Source of the DNA: Roseburia_C sp051879315
GTDB taxonomy: Bacteria > Bacillota > Clostridia > Lachnospirales > Lachnospiraceae
DNA length: 64,000 bases
NCBI GenBank assembly: GCA_051879315.1
Contig: JBJELW010000058.1
Span: forward strand, 9,013-73,012
Reading direction: 5' to 3'
This document shows positions 17,001 to 23,632 of this stretch, in pieces (positions within the stretch are counted from its first letter, which is position 1; each line of letters begins with the position of its first letter). Made by a program: the position numbers and the translations under genes. The notes beneath the pieces are model-generated. The model searched no databases. It was given only the letters and a program-made list of their open reading frames with translations, and had not been told where the DNA came from.

Positions 17001-17375
17001 CTGTTGAAACAGTATGCAAAACTCATTCAGGGAATCTGTGAAGCCAGAGGATATGCTGTTCGTTATGGCGGTGATGAGTTTATACTGGTTCTTTACACGA
17101 ATGATCATGACGAAATCGAGGAGGCGGCCAAGAGCATTTATACTGCATTAGATCATGAAAAGGGCTTTGCAGAGCGGATCGCAGAGAATCTGGGAAAACC
17201 GGTGGAAATACCCCGGGAGAAGTATTTGTCCTGTTCTATCGGTATCTCCACTACGGTATTGTCTGTGGAGGATATGACTAAGGAAAAGATTGAGGCTACG
17301 TTAAAGAAAGCAGATGAAATGATGTATTATGTCAAGAAGACAACGAAGCACCGTTATGTCTTTTATGAGGAGTAA
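14007..17375 (+). CDS. Giant TPR-rich diguanylate cyclase (GGDEF), paralogue 1
   Basis: A 1122-residue soluble protein. About the first 230 residues resemble a degenerate STAND/AAA-type NTPase: LLMILNRLHAAGSS looks like a Walker B region, but no P-loop is visible. A long helical middle (about 230-740) looks like TPR repeats (for example YEEANRFYNRSLAIF). A GAF-like segment follows near 770-930, then a short coiled coil and a GGDEF domain with YADLDNFKYYNDTFGHDTGD and the intact active site at 1021-1025 (RYGGDEF). No RxxD inhibitory site precedes it, so product inhibition may be absent. It should make cyclic di-GMP. A close architectural paralogue lies at 30017. The ATG at 14007 has GGAGG seven bases upstream. 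Confidence 0.85.
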   Translation: MAGTVYDDYIPSLVDSMMNRLGNGQNNLLFIKHYNTFDLEDVYVRALSMSRPEAEFLFHDFDITDMLAAYEPFVDWINQLYHEYGEKSLDEFFDANEVYSLHRPVFRSYFENGRCKREEGVLIGEIEFEQKRFVDEIVRMLQYFSRKKPLLMILNRLHAAGSSTIELISRLMADPESGRIGLIATCNEAAPELEYNKGIWQSFQTYLNEHDCVIDWTLDSMILHTDINPGFDFSVRKLEEYDTKLNNMLYFLALDQAEYYLDILYHKFEVEKVYISPDYKFRFFYLYAKTVLYREKYSEALLYCEGLKNILDVIPQTEWEYYYNLLKAEIQMYNFKTEKAMTYVKRCEPLCEELKDDYLKFKMDMLAYMIRFQGWRNIWSLIEDDSIDPTLLERAEKYEYYNHLAHIYVYSFDNDVEKFSRVENIDERIPTFYKGIALAQKLGNEQFLIEAYKKNIMIASNSGNFDVTDRFYEKYYEVIKDSNNLAEKARIGNGRGYNCCTVGKYEEANRFYNRSLAIFAQLQDMESISETLYNMAVNAFLAESYAVADSYLAVCLRIVSYTKSNSVPVCNISKIFGLRAYCSYELGTIYNTKLHAQKMEQYLGHIIAWEEEGKSEIHLWDDDMFLYYAINGMLLEYEGRLKDAVSYMEKSKKHLERSKGSEFLNRPIYAIAYARICRRLDMPERAEYFLNDAIRFCEKKGYEYKKARLVAELEGKTWVKKEFDLPLEGITLESITEMAYHQGMNLRFEQQQEEIDFLGIWQKFMNNQDDTMQHVIDDALVALKSNFSLDALTFVRLEEGTPVVYFDDSPYGMDQEKVEFMIRYFTQNRREFALTRLDKGYAEQKELIQHLFGVSAVNTIIGVPIFVNEQLNSIFLATIDLGTDWNYKAKKYEFDSEELAILRLLFRQLLESMERTEAREQIKNINNELQFVNNRLKDLAVKDTLTGLYNRQGFNEELEIQMNRAKKGNRDMEVSFLYADLDNFKYYNDTFGHDTGDFLLKQYAKLIQGICEARGYAVRYGGDEFILVLYTNDHDEIEEAAKSIYTALDHEKGFAERIAENLGKPVEIPREKYLSCSIGISTTVLSVEDMTKEKIEATLKKADEMMYYVKKTTKHRYVFYEE

Positions 17376-17398
17376 TTTGGAAGAGAGGATCAAGGATT

Positions 17399-18460
17399 AT
17401 GAAAAAATTGAATGCGGTTTTTTTTGCAGTATTGCTTGCGGCTATGACACTGACCGGGTGCGGAACATCCCCGGAAGCTGCCGGTGATGGGAATACAGTC
17501 GAGAACGTAACCGAGCAGGAAGTACTCATAGATACAGAGGAAGAAGCAGGAGAACCCGTTGAACAGGTTACCGTGCGTGTGGGGGCTATGTCCGGACCCA
17601 CCGCCATGGGTCTGGTGAAGCTTATGAGTGATGCCGAAGCGGGTACTACACAGAATGTATATGAATTTGCAGATCTGGCGACAGAGGCATCGGCCTTTGT
17701 GACACCAATCGCCCAGGGAGAACTGGATATAGCAGCAGTTCCGGCCAACCTGGCAGCAGTTTTGTATAATAATACAGAGGGTGGCGTTCAGATTTTAGCC
17801 GTGAACAATTTAGGCGTGCTGGATATCGTGGAACGTGGTGACACCGTTCAGCAGATTGCAGATCTGAAGGGTAAGACTATTTATGCGACAGGGCAGGGGG
17901 CCACACCGGAGTACACACTGCGTTATATCCTGCAGGAAAACGGGATTGATCCGGATGCGGATGTGACCATTCAGTGGTGTTCCGATACCACAGAGGCACT
18001 GTCCTATATATCTGCAGATGATGAGGCCATCGCCATGCTGCCCCAGCCCTTTGTGACAGCGGCCTGTGCACAGGTGGAGGATCTTCGGATTGCTATCGAT
18101 CTGAATGATGCGTGGGCAGAGGTGGCAGAGGACAGCAATATCATCACGGGAGTGATCGTGGTGCGCCGGGAATTTGCTCAGGAGCACCCGGAGGCTGTAG
18201 AGACATTTTTAAATGAGTATGAGGCTTCCATGGCCTACACGGAGAGTAACGTGGCGGAAACCGCTGCATTGATTGAACAGTACGGAATTGTGGGTAAGGC
18301 TGCAGTGGCAGAGAAGGCGTTGCCCAGCTGTCACCTGAACTTTTTAAAAGGCAGCGATATGAAGTCTGTTGTAGCTGCATATCTTGAGATGTTGTATGAG
18401 CAGAATCCAGCCTCTGTGGGAGGAAGCGTTCCGGGAGACGATTTCTATTATGGATTATAA
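17399..18460 (+). CDS. ABC transporter substrate-binding lipoprotein (NitT/TauT, NMT1-like)
   Basis: A 353-residue lipoprotein. The signal peptide ends in a lipobox (MTLTGCG, lipidated Cys near residue 21), followed by an acidic linker. The mature part is a periplasmic-binding fold of the NMT1/SsuA type: VRVGAMSGPTAMGLVKLM opens the first lobe, GELDIAAVPANLAAV and LKGKTIYATGQGATPEY are characteristic, and YEASMAYTESN lies in the second lobe. It is the first gene of a three-gene importer with permease and ATPase. Members of this group take up aliphatic sulfonates, nitrate, thiamine precursors or related small anions and heterocycles; no neighbouring enzyme indicates which. The permease start overlaps its last codons. 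Confidence 0.83.
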   Translation: MKKLNAVFFAVLLAAMTLTGCGTSPEAAGDGNTVENVTEQEVLIDTEEEAGEPVEQVTVRVGAMSGPTAMGLVKLMSDAEAGTTQNVYEFADLATEASAFVTPIAQGELDIAAVPANLAAVLYNNTEGGVQILAVNNLGVLDIVERGDTVQQIADLKGKTIYATGQGATPEYTLRYILQENGIDPDADVTIQWCSDTTEALSYISADDEAIAMLPQPFVTAACAQVEDLRIAIDLNDAWAEVAEDSNIITGVIVVRREFAQEHPEAVETFLNEYEASMAYTESNVAETAALIEQYGIVGKAAVAEKALPSCHLNFLKGSDMKSVVAAYLEMLYEQNPASVGGSVPGDDFYYGL

Positions 18461-19202
18461 GAAATTATTGCAAAAAGTGGGTGCCATTTTTCTGGCACTC
18501 ATTTTTTGGCAGATGGCAGCCATGCTGATTCATCAGAAAATTTTGCTTGTGTCTCCGTTGCAGGTGGCAAAGCGGCTTGCCACTATCTGGCGGGAGGAAG
18601 AATTCTTCGCATCACTTTGGTTTAGTTTTTACCATATTGTGGGAGGCTTTCTGCTGGGGGTGCTTACAGGAATCCTGCTGGCTGCGCTGGCGGCCCGGTT
18701 TCAGGTGGTGGAGCATCTGCTGTGGCCCTGGATGGCCACCATCAAAAGCGTTCCGGTGGCATCTTTTGTGGTGATCTGTCTGATCTGGCTTTCCGCGAGG
18801 AATCTGTCAGTATTTATCTCTTTCCTTGTGGTACTGCCGTTGATTTATCAGAATATGCTGACAGGGCTTCGCAGTGGTGACGGAAAGATGGAGGAGATGG
18901 CTCGGGTATTTCACCTGCCCTGGTATCGTAGGCTGCGTTATGTGACACTGCCGAAGATTCGGCCGTTTTTACTTTCTGCCTGCAGTGTTACTTGTGGCAT
19001 GGCATGGAAGGCGGGAGTGGCAGCGGAAATCATCGGGACGCCAAGCGGATCCATGGGGAGACAGCTGTATCTGGCGAAAATTTACCTGGATACGGATGAT
19101 CTGCTGGCCTGGACCGTGGTCATTGTTGTGATCAGTGTGTTGTTTGAAAAATTATTTATATTTGCGCTTCGGAGGATATTACATGAACATCCGACTGAAT
19201 AA
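18450..19202 (+). CDS. ABC transporter permease (SsuC/TauC-like)
   Basis: A 250-residue inner-membrane permease of the binding-protein-dependent type with about six hydrophobic helices. The EAA loop is recognisable around KMEEMARVFHLPWYRRLRYV, TLPKIRPF, and SAWKAGV-like GMAWKAGVAAEIIG resembles SsuC. The ATG at 18450 overlaps the binding-protein stop by 11 bases and matches the family start. Longer in-frame starts would run deeper into the upstream gene. It forms the channel with the neighbouring binding protein and ATPase; the substrate is unknown. Confidence 0.85.
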   Translation: MDYKKLLQKVGAIFLALIFWQMAAMLIHQKILLVSPLQVAKRLATIWREEEFFASLWFSFYHIVGGFLLGVLTGILLAALAARFQVVEHLLWPWMATIKSVPVASFVVICLIWLSARNLSVFISFLVVLPLIYQNMLTGLRSGDGKMEEMARVFHLPWYRRLRYVTLPKIRPFLLSACSVTCGMAWKAGVAAEIIGTPSGSMGRQLYLAKIYLDTDDLLAWTVVIVVISVLFEKLFIFALRRILHEHPTE

Positions 19203-19785
19203 TATCACAAAAAGCTTTGGGGAGAAAACGGTACTTCGGGATTTCTCCTGCGAGATTGAACTGGGAGATACGATGGTTCTGATGGGCCCATCCGGTGTGG
19301 GAAAGACCACACTGCTTCGGATTCTGGCTGGGTTGGAACATGCGGATGCTGGCACTATAACGGGGCTGCCCCGGCATATAGGAATGGTGTTTCAGGAGGA
19401 CAGACTTTGCGAGGATTACAGTGTCAGGGAAAATCTGGATCTTGTGTTAAAGCGTAAAATGTCGGATGAATTGCTGATGCAGCACCTGCAGGAAATCGGA
19501 CTGGGGGAAACGTTGCATTCTCCGGTGGAAACCCTCAGTGGGGGAATGAAACGCAGAGTGGCGATACTTCGGGCGATGCTTCCGGACAATGAGCTGCTTT
19601 TGATGGATGAACCCTTCAGCGGTTTGGATGAGGAGAACAGGGCGCGCACATTGGAATATATCAAGAGGCACCGCAGAGACAGGACGCTGGTGCTGGTCAC
19701 CCATGATCAGGAGGACGTGCAGGCTTTAGAGGGAAGAAAATGGGTGATTCCGGGAATAAAATTACCGAAAAGTGAGGAAGTTTGA
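19183..19785 (+). CDS. ABC transporter ATP-binding protein (SsuB/TauB-like)
   Basis: A compact 200-residue ATPase. Walker A is GPSGVGKTT, the Q-loop is MVFQEDRL, the signature is LSGGMKRR, Walker B is LLLMDEPF followed by SGLDEE, and the switch histidine is in LVTHDQED. It is shorter than the usual 240-260 residues because the C-terminal regulatory tail is missing. The ATG at 19183 has GGAGG at the right distance and overlaps the permease gene by 20 bases. It powers the NitT/TauT-type importer encoded by the two preceding genes. Confidence 0.9.
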   Translation: MNIRLNNITKSFGEKTVLRDFSCEIELGDTMVLMGPSGVGKTTLLRILAGLEHADAGTITGLPRHIGMVFQEDRLCEDYSVRENLDLVLKRKMSDELLMQHLQEIGLGETLHSPVETLSGGMKRRVAILRAMLPDNELLLMDEPFSGLDEENRARTLEYIKRHRRDRTLVLVTHDQEDVQALEGRKWVIPGIKLPKSEEV

Positions 19786-19786
19786 A

Positions 19787-21127
19787 ATGAAAAAAGTTGC
19801 AATGGCAGCAGGGGAAATCTTATTGTTTTTAATTGAGGCAGCATTGATATTTGCCATATCCAACTGCGTCATGCTGCATATAAAGATCAGATGGCAGATC
19901 CTGTTGTGGCTTCTTTTTGTGGCCATACAGATATACCCGTCTGTTTTTCTGGGAAGGTGGAAAAGCGGAAAGCTGCGAAACAGCGCGGCGGGCTGCCTGT
20001 TGCTGGGACTTTTTCTGACCAGCACCACAGCTTCCATCATTTACAACATATTGATTCTGTGCGGGAGTCTTCCGGGGAGAGGACTCTCTTTAGTGTTTAA
20101 TATCCTATTGGTGTTCTTAGTGGAACTGGTGGTTTTCTGGAATGGCATCATCCGGATCTATGTCGCCTCGGAACAGCTGGGTATCCGCTGGCGGGTACTG
20201 GGGGCTGTCTGCGGAATGATTCCTGTGGTTCATCTGATTGTTCTTGGAAAGCTGCTTTATGTGGTGATATCTGAAATCCGGTTTGAAAATAACAAGATTC
20301 TTACAAACGAGGCCCGAAGCAAGGAACAGATCTGTGCCACAAAATATCCGATTCTGTTGGTGCATGGAGTGTTTTTCCGGGATTTCCGGTATTTAAATTA
20401 CTGGGGCAGGATCCCTAAGGAACTGGAGATCAACGGCGCCCGTATTTTTTACGGAAATCATCAGTCGGCCGCCTCTGTGGCGGACAGTGCCCAGGAGCTG
20501 GCGGAGCGCATCCGTCAAATCAAAAAGGAAACCGGCTGCGAAAAGGTGAACATCATTGCCCATTCCAAAGGTGGTCTGGATTGCCGTTATGCTATTGCTA
20601 AATGTGGCATGGACCAGGACGTGGCATCCCTCACCACCATCAACACCCCACACCGGGGATGTGAGTTCGCAGATTATCTGTTGACGAAGATACCTCAAAA
20701 GCAGCAGCGGATAGTGGCAAATGGTTATGAGGCTGTCTTAAAGAGGTTGGGGGACCCCAACCCTGATTTCCTGAAAGCAGTGTATGATCTGACCGCCTCC
20801 CGGTGCAAGCAGATGAATGAGGAAGTGAAGGATGTGCCGGGCGTATTTTATCAGAGTATCGGGTCTAAATTAAATGTGGCATCCGGAGGAAGATTTCCTC
20901 TTAATTTTTCATACCGGCTGGTAAACAGTTTTGACGGGGCCAACGATGGACTGGTGGGAGAAAAATCGTTCCCCTGGGGACAGGAGTTTCGCATGCTGAG
21001 GGTTTCCGGCAAACGTGGCATCTCCCACGGGGACATGATCGATTTGAACCGGGAGAATATCAAGGCATTTGACGTGCGGGAATTTTATGTGGAGCTGGTG
21101 TCAGATCTGAAGAAGAGGGGATATTAA
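19787..21127 (+). CDS. Membrane-anchored lipase-like alpha/beta hydrolase
   Basis: A 446-residue protein. Four or so hydrophobic helices occupy about residues 5-165, followed by an alpha/beta-hydrolase domain. YPILLVHGVFFRDFRY holds the oxyanion-side HG motif, and the nucleophile is Ser260 in IIAHSKGGLDCRYA, a G-x-S-x-G variant (HSKGG) typical of bacterial triacylglycerol lipases and PGAP1-like proteins. NTPHRGCEFADYL, a late GANDGLVGEKSFPWG and RGISHGDMID probably hold the acid and histidine. The active domain probably sits on one face of the membrane and cleaves lipid or ester substrates; the true substrate is unknown. The ATG at 19787 follows GAGGAAG. Its stop overlaps the stop of the convergent XRE gene. 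Confidence 0.7.
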   Translation: MKKVAMAAGEILLFLIEAALIFAISNCVMLHIKIRWQILLWLLFVAIQIYPSVFLGRWKSGKLRNSAAGCLLLGLFLTSTTASIIYNILILCGSLPGRGLSLVFNILLVFLVELVVFWNGIIRIYVASEQLGIRWRVLGAVCGMIPVVHLIVLGKLLYVVISEIRFENNKILTNEARSKEQICATKYPILLVHGVFFRDFRYLNYWGRIPKELEINGARIFYGNHQSAASVADSAQELAERIRQIKKETGCEKVNIIAHSKGGLDCRYAIAKCGMDQDVASLTTINTPHRGCEFADYLLTKIPQKQQRIVANGYEAVLKRLGDPNPDFLKAVYDLTASRCKQMNEEVKDVPGVFYQSIGSKLNVASGGRFPLNFSYRLVNSFDGANDGLVGEKSFPWGQEFRMLRVSGKRGISHGDMIDLNRENIKAFDVREFYVELVSDLKKRGY

Positions 21128-21873
21128 GGGGTAATTTCTTTGACCATTTTCATTTTGGTGAGTACATAGCCGAATTTGATCCATTGGTTCATATCGTCCA
21201 GGTCATAGCTGTCCACATAGAAGGGCTCTCCCAGATTGTTGATCGGTTCTAAGATGCACGGGGAGGTCTGATGGAATTTGCGGATATAAGCTGCCTGGGT
21301 GTCCTTCTTGATGAAAATGCCGGTGTCACCATCCCGGATTGCTTTCCGGCAGATCAGGAGAATATCTCCTATGTGGTATACCGGATGAAGATGGTTGGAA
21401 GTGATCTGGATTCCACAGTGCAGATTTGCACCGAATTGTTGGCGATAGGCAGAAACATCCACTTTGATAAAATTTGAAGAATCGTATATCATACCGTCCT
21501 CCATATTGCCTGTAGGGACAAACACGGTGATGAAATCTTTTGCCGGGTGTTTGTCCCTGGCTATGGAAAGCTCAAAGTCCACAATCCCTTCTATAAATTT
21601 CTGCTGATTCTCAGAAAGCATAAAGTATTTTCTGGCCAGAGATGAATTGCCGGCATCCGATTCCACCCATTCAATAAACCATTTGCCTGTCAGCTGATGC
21701 AGTAAATATAGTGTATAAATATCGATTTTCTGTGTCTCTCCCGAGATGACTTTTTTGTAACCGGAAAGGGACATTTCCAGTTTTTGTGCCATCTGTGCCT
21801 GGGTGAGTCCCAGACGGTCCCGTTCCTGCTCCATGCGTATGATTAGGTCGTGAGCTATTTGTTGTCTGTTCAT
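21124..21873 (-). CDS. XRE-family regulator with an S24-like C-terminal domain
   Basis: A 249-residue regulator. Residues about 8-62 form an XRE helix-turn-helix (RLGLTQAQMAQKLEMSLSGYKKVISG). The C-terminal part resembles the S24/LexA fold used by phage-type repressors, with VYHIGDILLICRKA and DGDTGIFIKKDTQAAYIRKF. In active S24 peptidases a Ser-Met-x-Pro motif sits where this protein has His-Leu-His-Pro, so self-cleavage is probably lost and the domain may only dimerise or sense. It is transcribed away from the HEPN-like gene at 22042, and the shared 168-base gap could hold its operator. It converges on the lipase-like gene with overlapping stop codons. Confidence 0.72.
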   Translation of the reverse strand: MNRQQIAHDLIIRMEQERDRLGLTQAQMAQKLEMSLSGYKKVISGETQKIDIYTLYLLHQLTGKWFIEWVESDAGNSSLARKYFMLSENQQKFIEGIVDFELSIARDKHPAKDFITVFVPTGNMEDGMIYDSSNFIKVDVSAYRQQFGANLHCGIQITSNHLHPVYHIGDILLICRKAIRDGDTGIFIKKDTQAAYIRKFHQTSPCILEPINNLGEPFYVDSYDLDDMNQWIKFGYVLTKMKMVKEITP

Positions 21874-22041
21874 AATCTGTGATGCCGTTGGTTACTTTTC
21901 GGTACTTTCCGGCGCTCCTTTCCTGAATATTTTCTGAAAAAAGGTCAGCTAAGTGTTTATTTTTTACAATATAATGAATACGGCAAAATAAGTGAGAAAA
22001 TTGTCGAAAAATGCGAACAAATTGAGTCAATAGGAGGAGTT

Positions 22042-22452
22042 ATGCTGAATCATCAGGCGGTTGCCAGCTATCACAATATCAATGAATACAAAAATACATA
22101 TAAGGCCTTATTTCGCCTGTGTCAGGGAAACCGTCAGTACTATATGCCTACCTATATAATGGCGGAATATATATGCGAGCAATATCTCAAGCTGCTGCTC
22201 CGAGGCCAAAGCACAAAGAAAGTTCAGGAGAAGGATTTGAAAAGTTTGTTTGATATGCTGCCGAAGAAACATCAGGCGGGAATCGAAAAGTTAACATGTG
22301 GTTTTTACCGTAGATGGACCGGGGAATCTCTGGATTTTGCCCTGCAGATGGAGGAGGCAGGACGGGAAGTGGTGTTTTTATTTCGCCCCAGATTGTTTTT
22401 TATGGATTCCATGGTGAAAGCATTGTCAATGATGAATCAGATCTGTCTATAA
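22042..22452 (+). CDS. Small HEPN-like protein
   Basis: A 136-residue mostly helical protein with good codon use and an AGGAGG ribosome site. The pattern YMPTYIMAEYICEQYLKLLLRG resembles the core helix of HEPN domains, which often occur in toxin-antitoxin and stress systems. The catalytic R-x4-6-H motif of HEPN RNases is not present, so an RNase activity is not supported. It lies alone, divergent from an XRE regulator and before the por operon. The HEPN assignment is tentative; otherwise this is a hypothetical protein. Confidence 0.45.
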   Translation: MLNHQAVASYHNINEYKNTYKALFRLCQGNRQYYMPTYIMAEYICEQYLKLLLRGQSTKKVQEKDLKSLFDMLPKKHQAGIEKLTCGFYRRWTGESLDFALQMEEAGREVVFLFRPRLFFMDSMVKALSMMNQICL

Positions 22453-22507
22453 GTTCTATCTATAGTTATTTCTAAAAATTTATTTTCCCGAAAAAATACT
22501 TGCTGAG

Positions 22508-22536
22508 TTTACAAATGATAAAATTTGTCGTATACT
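22508..22536 (+). promoter_or_regulatory. Promoter of the por operon
   Basis: TTTACA (22508-22513), a 17-base spacer and TATACT (22531-22536) lie 75 bases before porC. Confidence 0.6.
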
Positions 22537-22610
22537 ATAAAGGCTGTCCTTATGGTACGAACAATTGTACATGCAAAAAAGACGCATAGGGCAGACGAAG
22601 GAGGAGAAAA

Positions 22611-23183
22611 ATGGCAACGCTTACAGAAATACGCTGGCACGGCAGAGGAGGCCAGGGAGCGAAGACGGCGGCACTGCTTTTAGCGGATGTGGCATTTAAT
22701 ACAGGAAAACATGTACAGGGATTTCCGGAGTATGGTCCGGAGCGAATGGGAGCGCCCATCACTGCTTACGACCGTATCAGTGATCAGGAAATCCGGGTGC
22801 ATTCCAATATATATGAACCGGATTATGTGGCTGTGGTGGATGATACCCTGCTGCACGCAGTGGACGTAACGAAAGGATTGAAGGAGTCCGGCGGAATTCT
22901 TGTGAATACGGAGAAATCTAAGGAAGAAATTATTCCCCTGTTAAAGGGTTATAAAGGAAAGGTGTATACCATCGACGCTCACAAGGTAAGCATGGAGACC
23001 ATGGGAAAGTATTTTCCTAATACCCCTATGCTGGCAGCTATGGTGAAGATTTCCGGAGTGATGGATACCGATGTGTTTCTAAAGGAGATGGAGGCGTCTC
23101 TGGCACATAAGTTTGCGAAAAAGCCGGAGGTGCTGGCAGGAAATATGGCAGCCCTTAAGTTGGCTTTGAGTGAGGTATCATAA
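22611..23183 (+). CDS. porC: 2-oxoacid:ferredoxin oxidoreductase, gamma subunit
   Basis: A 190-residue gamma subunit of the four-subunit pyruvate or 2-ketoisovalerate:ferredoxin oxidoreductase. The family motifs are WHGRGGQGAKTAA at the N-terminus, GFPEYGPERMGAPI, and the late FPNTPMLAAMVKISGV. It is the first gene of a gamma-delta-alpha-beta operon. The enzyme oxidatively decarboxylates a 2-oxoacid to acyl-CoA and reduces ferredoxin in the cytoplasm. Pyruvate and branched-chain 2-oxoacid versions cannot be separated reliably by eye, so the por symbols are used for convenience. It is preceded by GAAGGAGG and followed by a 41-base hairpin repeat. Confidence 0.87.
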   Translation: MATLTEIRWHGRGGQGAKTAALLLADVAFNTGKHVQGFPEYGPERMGAPITAYDRISDQEIRVHSNIYEPDYVAVVDDTLLHAVDVTKGLKESGGILVNTEKSKEEIIPLLKGYKGKVYTIDAHKVSMETMGKYFPNTPMLAAMVKISGVMDTDVFLKEMEASLAHKFAKKPEVLAGNMAALKLALSEVS

Positions 23184-23200
23184 TTGTGAATAAAATGAAC

Positions 23201-23241
23201 TGGCACCAGGACTCCGTCAACTGCGGCGACACCTCGTGCCA
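23201..23241 (+). repeat. 41-bp hairpin repeat, copy 1 (porC-porD junction)
   Basis: TGGCAC at the left end pairs with GTGCCA at the right end, with AGG/CCT and CCG/CGG pairs inside. It matches copy 2 (23573-23613) at 36 of 41 positions. It ends a few bases before the ribosome site of porD. Confidence 0.85.
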
Positions 23242-23257
23242 AGATGGAGGTACATTA

Positions 23258-23632
23258 ATGGGATTAAAGGCATCAGAGATTAACGAAAGCACCAGATGGC
23301 AGGATTTGACGGAGGGACTGAAAATTTATGAGCCCGCCACCTCCCGTCTGTTTGAAACCGGAGAGTGGAGAACCCAGACCCCGGTACTGGATCAGGAAAA
23401 ATGTAAGCAGTGTCTGCTTTGTGTACCCTATTGTCCGGACAGCTGCATTCCGGTGAAGGATGGCAAGCGTCTGGATTTTGATTTGGACCACTGCAAGGGC
23501 TGTGGCATCTGCGTGAAAGCATGTCCCTTCGGGGCAATTACGTTGGTAGAGGGGAAGATAAGTAAAGAAAACCGGCATCAGGACTCCGTCACCTTCGGCG
23601 ACACCTCATGCCAAGAGTGGGAGGGAAAATAA
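23258..23632 (+). CDS. porD: 2-oxoacid:ferredoxin oxidoreductase, delta (ferredoxin-like) subunit
   Basis: A 124-residue ferredoxin-type subunit with two [4Fe-4S] motifs: CKQCLLCVPYCPDSC and CKGCGICVKACPFGA. It passes electrons from the TPP site of the alpha-beta core to external ferredoxin. The ATG at 23258 was chosen because GGAGG lies nine bases upstream; an earlier in-frame GTG or ATG (23186, 23195) would translate through the first hairpin repeat. The last 19 or so residues (from NRHQDSV to the end) are encoded by the second hairpin repeat and are not part of the family, so the repeat has extended the reading frame. porA starts one base after the stop. Confidence 0.88.
   Translation: MGLKASEINESTRWQDLTEGLKIYEPATSRLFETGEWRTQTPVLDQEKCKQCLLCVPYCPDSCIPVKDGKRLDFDLDHCKGCGICVKACPFGAITLVEGKISKENRHQDSVTFGDTSCQEWEGK
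23573..23613 (+). repeat. 41-bp hairpin repeat, copy 2 (inside the 3' end of porD)
   Basis: Same element as 23201-23241. Its closing pair C-G has become T-A (GGCAT...ATGCC), a compensatory change that keeps the stem. It is translated in frame as the end of PorD and sits just before the ribosome site of porA. Confidence 0.85.
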
